DNA of 64,000 nucleotides from Chitinophaga barathri (lineage in GTDB: Bacteria; Bacteroidota; Bacteroidia; Chitinophagales; Chitinophagaceae). The stretch's first letter is position 1, and the number at the start of each line of letters is the position of its first letter. Positions 25,898 to 34,721 of the stretch are shown here, in pieces. A model generated the notes under the pieces. The model ran no database searches and was not told the origin of the DNA. It saw only the letters and a program-made list of their open reading frames with translations. Made by a program: the position numbers and the translations under genes. Where the stretch lies: contig NZ_RMBX01000001.1 in assembly GCF_003807585.1 (NCBI RefSeq), positions 558,001-622,000 of the forward strand, written 5' to 3'.

Positions 25898-28800
25898 CTA
25901 AAAAGAAAGCTTGGCACCTGCAGTCAGTGCAGACATAATCGGCAATGAGCCAAATGATTGAAGTTCCGGATCAGACCCTTTATACCCTGTGATTAGCAAT
26001 AGATTATTCCCGCGGATAAATACATTACAACTGGTCATTCCCAGCTTTTTTGAAGCACCTTCTGGCAAATTATACCTAAACTCCAGGTTGTTCAACCGAA
26101 CAAAGTTGGCATTTGTAATTACTCCATCTGATATCTGAAATGCAACGTCAGATTCCTGCTGGATGACCCTTAATCTTGCAGATTTTGCAATGTCGCCTGG
26201 CTTTTGCCATCGGCTATCGTATACTTCCTTTGGAATATTGGCCGCTTCTCCGGGAACCAGGCCTCGGTATAGAGCGTTTTGTCCGTCGGCTATTCGGAAT
26301 TGAAAGAAAATACTGATTTCAAATTTTCTGTACCGGAAGTCGATGCCGACACCACCATCAGATCGTATGCTGAGATCCTTTGAAATTAAATCGTTATCAG
26401 CAGAAAAAGCATTATAGTCAATTCGTCCATCTTTGTTTCTATCTTCGAAAGTATAATTACCTGTTTGTGGGTCAACTCCTGTTAACTTTAATACTCGAGT
26501 AATTTTTATTGGTTGACCAACTTCAAATATTGACGCGTAAGGAGATTCTTCGATGCCAGGATATTTTAATAGAATATTCTTGTTAGAGAATGCGTTTGCA
26601 TAGATTTTCAAATCAATGTTACTTTTTCTTATGGGATTAAAAGATACACTTAATTCAATTCCACGATTCTGTACAGTTGCTGGAAAATTTGCTGTTACAG
26701 ACTGAAAACCGGTAGCAGAAGGCAATGCGAACTCCAACAATTGATTACCAGAGCGTCTTTGGTACCAACTTGCTTCAATACCGATTCTATCGTCAAGTAT
26801 TCCCAATTGAATACCGAAGTCAATCATTTTGTCCGTTTGCCACTCGAGATATGGGTTTGCATGTTGTACCGATCTATACGTGACAGAGCTAAGATATGTT
26901 GCGGCTGAAGGCAAAGACTGCCATCGAGTGAGATACTTGTAATCTGCTATCCGATCAGAACCTGTAACGCCGTAGCTACCTCGAATTTTAGCAAAATTTA
27001 CAAACGGGAGCGAGCGTTTGAAATAATTATCCTCTGAGATGATGTAGCCCAATCCTGCAGAATAGAAGTTTCCAATGTTTCTCCCCGCCGCAAACCTTGA
27101 TGAGCCATCCCTCCTACCTGTTAAGTTGGCAGTTAACTTAGATTTCCAGATATATGAAATTCGCCCGAATGCGGCGGCATACTTATATTCCCCTCCAACG
27201 TTACTGCCATATTGAATGGGAGCATTTTCAATCGATCTTATCAGGTTGTCATTTACAAATCCATCTCCCCTTGAATTGCTTCCATTTTGGGCAACTGTTT
27301 GATACGTTGCACCAACCTGAGCTCTGAAATCACCGTTTAAGAAAAATTTTCTAAATTCAAGTTGCGGCTCAATAATTATTCGTCCTGAATTTGCTTGCCC
27401 AATTATTGAACTACCTGTTGGATTATCCAATGGATTCTTAGAGGCAATAGGAAATATCATAATTTGGTTTTGGAAATTCTGCGAATAACCAAAATCAATC
27501 TTGAAAAGAAGTGGTTGAAGTATTTTGTATGATGCGCTTAACTGGGAATTAATATATGTCGTTTTAGCTGTATAGGGCTGCCAAATGGAACCAAAAGGAT
27601 AGCGATCAGAAATAGGATACCATCCTTTATAGTTTAGCCGGTTCTCCTCATCAAACACTTCAGGTGCATTAGGAGGCAACACTACTGATCCGACCATTGA
27701 AATCATATCTGATTTCATGAAAGAAAAATAATTAACAAAGGACAATGACAATTTCCTGTTTAAGCTTTTATGTTCAATAGCAATTTGATTGGTTATTTTT
27801 TGATCAGAGCCTGCTAATGTATTTAATGCCTGGAAATTCACAAATGATCCTGACACCCTAAATGTCGTTAGTTTGTCACCGCCACTAACACTCACATCCG
27901 CTTGAGTGAGGTTGCTGGTGCCGTTCCAGAAGTATCTCTGCCAATCCGTGTACCGGGTTGAGTCCCATAATTTCAAATCGTAGGCATTCGATTCGTCCGG
28001 CGCTATGCCGTCGTTCGCAAATGCTTCACGACGCATCTCAAAATATGTCTTTGTGTCCAACATTGGATAGTTGCGTGGCACAAAGTTCACACCACTTGAT
28101 GCTGTTATATCAAATCTTGTTTTTCCGGGCTTTCCGCGCTTTGTGGTTACCATAATGACCCCCTTGCCCCCTCTTGATCCCCAAATAGCAGTAGCCTCAC
28201 CATCTTTCAAAACCTCAATTGATTCAATATCACTTGGCGAAAGACTGTATAGTGGGCTTTGGCCTCCAGAAGGACCCGTGATTCCACTTTGATTAAAACC
28301 AGAGTATTCACTAACTACATTGGCATCAGTAACAATTGTAAGTGGGTTCAAAGGCACTCCATCGATCACTATCAGAGGATCACTTGGACCATTAATTGTG
28401 CTTTCACCTCGTATTACGAACCGAAAAGGGCCGGATTTGTATCCTGATGTCGGAGTAACTGTTAACCCTGGTACTCGACCTTGTAATGCTGTTGCGATGT
28501 TCGCGACAGGATATCTTTCGATTACGGTGCCCTTGACTGTGGTTACGTTTGCATTACTGTATCTCTTCGAAGTAATTTGGTAGCCTTCTTTCTGGACGGC
28601 ATTTAATCCTACAGTTTCGACCTTCAATCTCAAATTGACCTCTCGGTTAGAACCAACGGTAAAAAGCTGATCAGCATATCCTACGTATGAAACGCGAACA
28701 CGATCTCCTAGGTTTACATTTTGAAGGATAAAGACGCCGCTCGCCTTCGTATAGGTCCCTTTACCCGTAGTTAAATTCTGGACTGTCACATCCGAAAGCG

Positions 28801-29257
28801 GTACGTCCCCTTCGCCAATAATTAACCCGGTTATTGGGAACCCTGATCGCCTGGAAGTATCATCAACAATGTTAGGGGGCTCTGCAGTCGCGATCGCAAA
28901 TCTCTCATTTATCAAAATGCTCCGCCCCATTAATGATAGCCTAAGATCCTGTCCAACTTCTAATAGCCGAAGAGCTTCAGCGAGATCGACACTGTCCCGG
29001 CTTATCGTCACCGGTCGGGCCGTTTTCACTAAATTGTATTTACCAGCTAGGTTGAATCCAGTTGCGCGTTGAATATCGCGCAGCACAGTAGCCAAATCGG
29101 CGCCGTCATATTTCAGCCGGACTCGCTGTCCGTACGTCTCCGCACTAAGCTGTAGCGAAGCTACAAGGATAAGAAAAAAGGAGAGCTTCATAATCAGTAA
29201 AGGTTTGACAATTAACCACATACGTGGCTTAATTTCGATTTTGGCGAAAAAAAACAT
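25898..29257 (-). CDS. susC: SusC/RagA-family TonB-dependent transporter with STN domain
   Basis: 1,119 residues. After a signal (KLSFFLILVASLQLSAETYG) come an STN domain (LATVLRDIQRATGFNLAGKY and following), a carboxypeptidase-regulatory-like domain (ITGLIIGEGDVPLSDVTVQN), a plug with the SusC box (IEVLKDGEATAIWGSRGGKG) and a long 22-strand barrel ending LTAGAKLSF. The STN domain marks a transducer: ligand binding signals to FecR 2 and sigma factor 2, encoded just upstream. The extra N-terminal 22 residues before the signal suggest that a start at the later Met (MKLSFFL) may be used. Barrel passages with NYPMLDTKTYFEMRREAF are typical of the family. Confidence 0.95.
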   Translation of the reverse strand: MFFFAKIEIKPRMWLIVKPLLIMKLSFFLILVASLQLSAETYGQRVRLKYDGADLATVLRDIQRATGFNLAGKYNLVKTARPVTISRDSVDLAEALRLLEVGQDLRLSLMGRSILINERFAIATAEPPNIVDDTSRRSGFPITGLIIGEGDVPLSDVTVQNLTTGKGTYTKASGVFILQNVNLGDRVRVSYVGYADQLFTVGSNREVNLRLKVETVGLNAVQKEGYQITSKRYSNANVTTVKGTVIERYPVANIATALQGRVPGLTVTPTSGYKSGPFRFVIRGESTINGPSDPLIVIDGVPLNPLTIVTDANVVSEYSGFNQSGITGPSGGQSPLYSLSPSDIESIEVLKDGEATAIWGSRGGKGVIMVTTKRGKPGKTRFDITASSGVNFVPRNYPMLDTKTYFEMRREAFANDGIAPDESNAYDLKLWDSTRYTDWQRYFWNGTSNLTQADVSVSGGDKLTTFRVSGSFVNFQALNTLAGSDQKITNQIAIEHKSLNRKLSLSFVNYFSFMKSDMISMVGSVVLPPNAPEVFDEENRLNYKGWYPISDRYPFGSIWQPYTAKTTYINSQLSASYKILQPLLFKIDFGYSQNFQNQIMIFPIASKNPLDNPTGSSIIGQANSGRIIIEPQLEFRKFFLNGDFRAQVGATYQTVAQNGSNSRGDGFVNDNLIRSIENAPIQYGSNVGGEYKYAAAFGRISYIWKSKLTANLTGRRDGSSRFAAGRNIGNFYSAGLGYIISEDNYFKRSLPFVNFAKIRGSYGVTGSDRIADYKYLTRWQSLPSAATYLSSVTYRSVQHANPYLEWQTDKMIDFGIQLGILDDRIGIEASWYQRRSGNQLLEFALPSATGFQSVTANFPATVQNRGIELSVSFNPIRKSNIDLKIYANAFSNKNILLKYPGIEESPYASIFEVGQPIKITRVLKLTGVDPQTGNYTFEDRNKDGRIDYNAFSADNDLISKDLSIRSDGGVGIDFRYRKFEISIFFQFRIADGQNALYRGLVPGEAANIPKEVYDSRWQKPGDIAKSARLRVIQQESDVAFQISDGVITNANFVRLNNLEFRYNLPEGASKKLGMTSCNVFIRGNNLLLITGYKGSDPELQSFGSLPIMSALTAGAKLSF

Positions 29258-29937
29258 AACTTCGAAAAGTTGAAGGTTAGTGAAAGGTGATTACTATAAA
29301 TTAGCCTGCAACACTATGGTACCGCGACGGGTCACGACCGTTTCGGTACTTTTTTATGTTCAGTATTTTGTTTGCGGATATCGTACCGGTAGCGTGACGG
29401 GTACCGGAACATATCCGGGCTCCGAAAGACTACCAGGCAGGAGGTTTAATGGTCAAGCTAAAGGGAAGAAAATAGCCGGTTTCAGGTTGGGACGTAAGCG
29501 CTTGATAATCTTACGTACACGCACCATTGACGGCTCATGTCTACTGTCAACGCATAATGGCTTTCGCGGGAAATGGTCTCGAATTTAACTTTCTTGGGGC
29601 TAAACAAATCGTAGATGAAAATAGTGGAATTACACTTCAAATCAACACAGGCATAAATTTCGACACCTTTTGCCTGCTTCCGGACACTGATAACTTACTT
29701 CACAATCAATTTTATATCAACGTCTTTCGACGATTTTCTTCTTAGGGTCAGGGGGAAAGATTTCGCCCCTGCACGCTGATATACAGTTGTAATCTAAACT
29801 CTAAATCAAAAGAACAAATTACTACTGTGCATATTCGTTAACCTTGTATTGTGGGGATCGGAAGATTCCGATCCCGGTGCTTGCAAATGTGGATAGTTCT
29901 AACAAGTTTAAAATCAAATGCTTTATGTTTCAAACAA
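29258..29937. other. non-coding gap between FecR 2 and susC
   Basis: 680 bases hold the likely sigma-factor-dependent promoter of susCD. A 72-codon plus-strand frame at 29527-29745 ends in a protein-like stretch (ITLQINTGINFDTF) but lacks a recognisable family and is not called. I see no clear repeat or RNA gene. Confidence 0.4.
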
Positions 29938-31140
29938 TCAATTCTTCAATACATGGATATGCCTACCATCCCGCTCAAAACGTAGCCCGATGTCACTCTG
30001 CTCCAGCAGGCGGAGCGTCTGGTCTATTCCTTCGTTGCGGCCGATAATGAGCATCATATTGATCTCTGGCACCGGCGTTTCCCAAAGAAAAGTGACATCA
30101 TACCATCTACCAACCTCCCCAATGATCTCGGCTACCGGGATATTGTCCGCCCTGAAGAAGCCATCTCGCCAGTCGATGGCATCCTGGGTGGGCACTTGCT
30201 TAACCTCTATGTCGTCATTACTACGGCTACGCTTTACCGACGCCTGTTGCCCTGGCTTAAGCACTTTGTCGCTGTCGCCGTGTCGGACGCGCACGGCACC
30301 TTCCAGTAAGGTCGTCCTGATATCTCCCACACCCGGGTAGGCTTTCACGTTGAAATGGGTCCCCAGTACATCCACGGTCGTTGGCTTTTCACCGTTAAAC
30401 CCCAGTATTGTCACCTGGAAAGGACGGTGGTGATCCTTGGCCACTTCGAAGTATGCCTCTCCCTGTAATTCCACTTTGCGCGCATCGGCGAAGCGAGTTG
30501 GATAAATGAGCCGCGAATCTGCATTAAGCCAAACGAGCGTACCGTCGGATAGTGTCACCTGGAATACGCCTGAGCGTGGCGTCACCAAGGTATGGGTAGC
30601 TGAATAATCGCCGGTTGTGAGCTCATCGGTGTATTGAAGTTGCGTCCCGGTAATCGAGCGCACGGCTACACCGTTAGCGGTCAGCGCCAGGCTGGCGCCA
30701 GAATCCAAAGGTATCTTTCGGCCATCACCCAGTATCAGCGTTGCGCGCGAGCCTGCAGGCTTAACCGGTACTGTCATTGCTGCCTTATCGGCCATCAGCG
30801 AATTGGATGTATGAGCAATATTCTGACGCCAAAACAGCAGCGCGAACGATGTAATCAATAATGCCAAAGAGCAGGCCGCAATCAGTAAGGACCAACGGAT
30901 CTTCCTGACCTTGCCTTGTTTTCCTATGCGGCTCATGATCGCTGCATAGTTCTCGCGCCTTACCTCCAATACTTCCTTATACGAGTGCAATACATCTTTA
31001 GATGTAAGGTCTTTATAAAATCGTTTATGAAGAGGGTGTGCGGATTGCCACTGCCGCAAAAGTCCTTCTTCGTCAGGGGTAAGCTGCTGACCCAGCATTT
31101 GCCGGGCAATCAGCGCTTCTATCGCTGATGTATCCTCCAT
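29938..31140 (-). CDS. FecR-family anti-sigma/transmembrane regulator 2
   Basis: 400 residues from ATG 31140 (MEDTSAIEALIARQ). One transmembrane segment (LLIAACSLALLITSFALLF) separates a short cytoplasmic part from a periplasmic FecR domain with TLILGDGRKIPLDSG, VTPRSGVFQVTLSDGTLVWL and GEAYFEVAKDHHRPFQV, followed by a DUF4974-like tail with LRLLEQSDIGLRFERDGRHI. It would receive the signal from the STN domain of SusC encoded downstream, and control sigma factor 2. The order sigma-FecR-SusC-SusD is the standard trans-envelope regulatory operon of Bacteroidota. Confidence 0.93.
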   Translation of the reverse strand: MEDTSAIEALIARQMLGQQLTPDEEGLLRQWQSAHPLHKRFYKDLTSKDVLHSYKEVLEVRRENYAAIMSRIGKQGKVRKIRWSLLIAACSLALLITSFALLFWRQNIAHTSNSLMADKAAMTVPVKPAGSRATLILGDGRKIPLDSGASLALTANGVAVRSITGTQLQYTDELTTGDYSATHTLVTPRSGVFQVTLSDGTLVWLNADSRLIYPTRFADARKVELQGEAYFEVAKDHHRPFQVTILGFNGEKPTTVDVLGTHFNVKAYPGVGDIRTTLLEGAVRVRHGDSDKVLKPGQQASVKRSRSNDDIEVKQVPTQDAIDWRDGFFRADNIPVAEIIGEVGRWYDVTFLWETPVPEINMMLIIGRNEGIDQTLRLLEQSDIGLRFERDGRHIHVLKN

Positions 31141-31280
31141 TGGAGTTGGTTTAATAATTAATACTATACCATCGATCTTCACTACTGCTTTTCGGCTTCT
31201 TTCCCGTGGTATACATAATCAATACACAGAAGTGGGCGATTTGTCCCGGTACTTTGAAAAAAAGTCTTTATGCCTCCGAA

Positions 31281-31868
31281 TTACCCGGCGCCGGCATTGG
31301 ATAGCCATGCCACCGTCTCCGATCCCATCAGGCAAAATGCAACAAGCGCCCAATCTCCTCGGGCTAGTTCCTCGCGCATGTAGCGCTTGGCAATGGAAAA
31401 TCTGTTTTTAATTGTCTTTGGATGAGTCGCCAGCAGGACGCCGATTTCATCAGTGTGATACCCCTCAACGTATAGTCGTATAATCTTTCGGTCGATATCG
31501 CTCAGCTTCAAGAGCTCTGATTCGACCAATTCAATCACCCTAGCGCGAATGTTGGCCAACATGGCGCAATGCGCATCGGAGATCAGGAACGAAGCCTCGA
31601 TGTCCATTTTTTTCAACCGAAGGTTTTTGGAATGCCGCGACACATATTCGCACCGGTTTTTTACCGCGATCATTGCGCAGCCTTCTAAATGTGCCCGGCT
31701 GGCGAAATCCTTACGAATAAGGGACACAAATACGTCCTGAACGACATCTTTGGCGTCTTCGTTGCCCACAAAGGTTGACGCGTAGTAGAATAACTTGTCA
31801 TGCAGTCTTAAGTACAGTTCCTGGAAGTCCTCGGCGGAGCCGTCGCCGAACCTCATAATCTTTTCCAT
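31281..31868 (-). CDS. ECF sigma factor 2
   Basis: 195 residues from ATG 31868 (MEKIMRFGDGSAEDF). Region 2: YYASTFVGNEDAKDVVQDVF; region 4 helix-turn-helix: GYHTDEIGVLLATHPKTIKN. It precedes FecR 2 by about 140 bases. It differs in sequence from sigma factor 1, so the two pairs are not a recent duplication. Its C-terminal tail contains a hydrophobic ALVAFCLMGSETVAW stretch of unknown meaning. Confidence 0.9.
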   Translation of the reverse strand: MEKIMRFGDGSAEDFQELYLRLHDKLFYYASTFVGNEDAKDVVQDVFVSLIRKDFASRAHLEGCAMIAVKNRCEYVSRHSKNLRLKKMDIEASFLISDAHCAMLANIRARVIELVESELLKLSDIDRKIIRLYVEGYHTDEIGVLLATHPKTIKNRFSIAKRYMREELARGDWALVAFCLMGSETVAWLSNAGAG

Positions 31869-32959
31869 GTTGAGCCTTTTATCACTACTATTCAAATTCG
31901 AACTCCCCACGTATGACGATGGTCCCAGCAGTCTACGATAGCATCGGCAGATGGCAACGACACCGCGAGGGCGGTTAGGGTTGTAGCAGAAAAATGTATT
32001 CTAAAGGAAAAGGAGGCGCTACGGCGTTTTGGGGCGCAACCGCCTGCTGCAATCCGGGCGAGGCTATGCCTCTGCCAGGTTCAGGTTGGAAAGGAATGTA
32101 TTTTCTTCAGCAATATTCAGAGGTAAATATACTCGAATTTTTTTTAACTATCATCTACTTTTATTCAACCTTATTTAAAAAACATTGAATAATACATAGA
32201 AATTATATGAAAACGTTAAATAGTGTTCAAATTCCCGATGCAATAAAAGATTTTGACCTCACTTAAGAGGCCGAGCTGTTCGGGGAAAGCACCTATCCAT
32301 TATTTTTGTTTCTGCAATTTCTACAAACGGGTAGCATGTCTTTTGCCGGAATACGTGCTCGATGTCTCACTACTGTGCCACGGAGATAGTCAGGGTCAAT
32401 CCCCCTGTTTATCCCTGGTCCACCGGTCAACCATGCGGGAATAACGGCCCCGCCTTTTAGAGATCAATCACCATTTACAACCGCAACGCGTTTTTCCTCC
32501 TCAGACGCGTGGCAAATTTTTCGCTCCGTCGGAACGTTCCCTCGGTGTCTTGGTGTGCACCTGCACGCTAAGCACACGATCGAGTTCTAACCGGAACAGG
32601 CCGACACATGTTCATTAACCAAAAATCGCCCATGTATCCAAACAATGTCAATACCCGTATTCCTTCATACGATGATCTGCGCGATTCCTTTTGCCAGCCA
32701 CAAAGTTCGTCTACCAGTCCTTCTTCCGCACTGTGGCACTCACCGTTAGGAATACGCCAGTGGTTGCAGGAGTATGTTGCTGCCTTTACTTGCCGACCTG
32801 GCCGTCAATGCCTTTTACTGGCCATCCGAACTTACGGAATAGTAGTCGCATACAAAAAATATCTTATACACACCCGTACCGGTCCGAACGACTTCCGAAC
32901 CGGACAACTGCAAATACGGCTGAATCTGACACTTCAACTTTCGTAATAAACCATCAATC
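31869..32959. other. non-coding gap
   Basis: About 1.1 kb between sigma factor 2 and the next plus-strand gene. Only short frames occur (longest about 110 codons at 32608-32946, antisense to another frame, low protein likeness). No tRNA, repeat or insertion-sequence end is evident. It may carry the promoters of the sigma 2 operon and the 266-residue gene. Confidence 0.4.
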
Positions 32960-33760
32960 ATGACCTCATCCAAATTTACAAACCAACCTCCCCCGGTGAC
33001 CTGGGTTACCGGCAAGGATATCATTGCGGTGGCTGAAGAAGCCATCGAACATCATATGGATTGTGTGATTACAAAGGCATTTGGACCGATTCGTTCCAAA
33101 CCAGTGATCGAATGGCTAACCAATGGAGTGCAGGTTTCATATGCTACCGTTGTGGAACTGTACGCACTATGTTTAAGGGACCTTCAACATGAGATAAAGA
33201 GCGTACGTTACGAATCTCTTGACGTCGCCTTAAAGGATCAATTGCATGTACCAGCATGCGGGGACATTGAAGATGGAATGCAACAATTGTTGGAACGCCG
33301 GCAAGCCATAACCTACAACCTTCATCTGTACCGGCAAGGCAGCGACAAACGCGGGTTCTTAGTTGAATCACTATTCAACCAGCTCAACGAATATTTTGGT
33401 AGAAAATTTGGCATTACCGGAACGATCAAAGAAAAAAGACGACGCTGTTTTATAGTTACCTCCTTGCAGGGTTCCTCAAAAGCTCCTATTCCTACAGCCA
33501 CTAAACAGGGCGAAAATCAGTTGACTTTTATCAAATTCTGCGCCGCACTTTACCGGCGTACACAGATGTATGTATCCGTTGAAGTCGATCGTGAAGTACC
33601 CGATTTGTTCCCCTCCCGTTGGATCAAATTCCTTGAACTTGAACCACTCAACGAAGTCCTCGTTACACGCGGGCTTCAAATCTCCATCGGGGAAAGAAAT
33701 TACAGCACCATTTATCTCACCAAAAAAACTAACAACATAACTAAAGAAAGCGGAGCCTAA
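32960..33760 (+). CDS. unrecognised soluble protein
   Basis: 266 residues, ATG 32960, no signal or membrane span. The centre contains DGMQQLLERRQAITYNLHLY and FLVESLFNQLNEYFGRKFGI, and the C-terminal third is beta-rich with YRRTQMYVSVEVDREV and LVTRGLQISIGERNYSTIYL. I do not recognise it. It is followed by a good intrinsic terminator, so it is monocistronic. It sits between the SusCD island and the mobilisation module, probably as cargo. Confidence 0.6.
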   Translation: MTSSKFTNQPPPVTWVTGKDIIAVAEEAIEHHMDCVITKAFGPIRSKPVIEWLTNGVQVSYATVVELYALCLRDLQHEIKSVRYESLDVALKDQLHVPACGDIEDGMQQLLERRQAITYNLHLYRQGSDKRGFLVESLFNQLNEYFGRKFGITGTIKEKRRRCFIVTSLQGSSKAPIPTATKQGENQLTFIKFCAALYRRTQMYVSVEVDREVPDLFPSRWIKFLELEPLNEVLVTRGLQISIGERNYSTIYLTKKTNNITKESGA

Positions 33761-33787
33761 GTTGGAAATTCACAAAGGCTTCCTACC

Positions 33788-33819
33788 GGCATCCGGTGTT
33801 TACCGGGTGCCCTTTTTTC
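33788..33819 (+). terminator. rho-independent terminator after the 266-residue gene
   Basis: Stem GGCATCCGG / CCGGGTGCC (one T-G pair), loop TGTTTA, then CTTTTTT. 28 bases after the stop codon. Confidence 0.85.
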
Positions 33820-33862
33820 TCGCAACTATTAAACTAAATCCCCACTTCCTAATCAGTCTCCA

Positions 33863-34639
33863 ATGAAATCTATTCTTTTCGCAATCCTGCTTTTATCCGT
33901 GACCTATACTTCCTGCTTACCCATCCGCAACACTTCCCTGACGGACCTGGAAAAGGAAGGCCGGTTGATCTACCAGTTAGAAAGGTGCCACGATTCGGCG
34001 CAAACCTACTGCCTCGATCTCCTCAGATTCGGGAAAAAAGTCAGGATCACGGTCTATGATATAATCTCCTACCTCGAAGATGGTAAGCTCCTCTTCGTCG
34101 CCTACGACACAGCGAAGATTGCAATTCTCCAAGGAGAATTTGACATTGCCTCAGGAAATATTGTTAACGCCGTGGTAAGAGATAGGACGTTGACGCCCCG
34201 GGAAGATTCACTCGCCCAGATCTGCAAAAAGGTGGATAGTCTCCGTTCAGCGCTCGAACCTGACGGCGCACAACGATACCGTCTTATTGCCTATATCGGA
34301 GACGACCATGTAGCCAGGGTATATATTTACCCGCGAGAGGAAAATCGCCGTGAGCTGGTTTGGGGCAACGACTATCTTGTTACTTTTAATAGCCTGACCA
34401 CCTCCGGCGAGGTAAGACAGTTGCACAACACGGCAAATCGGAACGCATATGCAGCCTCTGAGCTCACCAGCCATAACCACAATGAAGACGATTTTTTTAT
34501 TGCCGCCGATTATTTCCGATTGCTAAAGGTAAGAGATAAAGTGACTTGGAAACAGCACACCATTTACGGAAAAAGCAGGCATCGGTCATGGACCATTGAT
34601 ATGAATACGATGGGAGTATCCCAGCTCATTGTGCCCTGA
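33863..34639 (+). CDS. putative lipoprotein, unknown
   Basis: 258 residues. MKSILFAILLLSVTYTSCLP is a lipoprotein signal (lipobox T-S-C). The mature part is mixed alpha/beta with VYDIISYLEDGKLLFVAYDT and a C-terminal segment that ends FRLLKVRDKVTWKQHTIYGK and RSWTIDMNTMG. No known domain. Convergent with the coupling-protein gene, 82 bases apart. Envelope-anchored and of unknown role. Confidence 0.65.
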   Translation: MKSILFAILLLSVTYTSCLPIRNTSLTDLEKEGRLIYQLERCHDSAQTYCLDLLRFGKKVRITVYDIISYLEDGKLLFVAYDTAKIAILQGEFDIASGNIVNAVVRDRTLTPREDSLAQICKKVDSLRSALEPDGAQRYRLIAYIGDDHVARVYIYPREENRRELVWGNDYLVTFNSLTTSGEVRQLHNTANRNAYAASELTSHNHNEDDFFIAADYFRLLKVRDKVTWKQHTIYGKSRHRSWTIDMNTMGVSQLIVP

Positions 34640-34721
34640 GAGGCCACCGCATCTACACACAACTCTGTGCGCATTGTCTACCGGCATGATGCTCCTGCAT
34701 TCGGCGTCAGGTGGCAGTATC

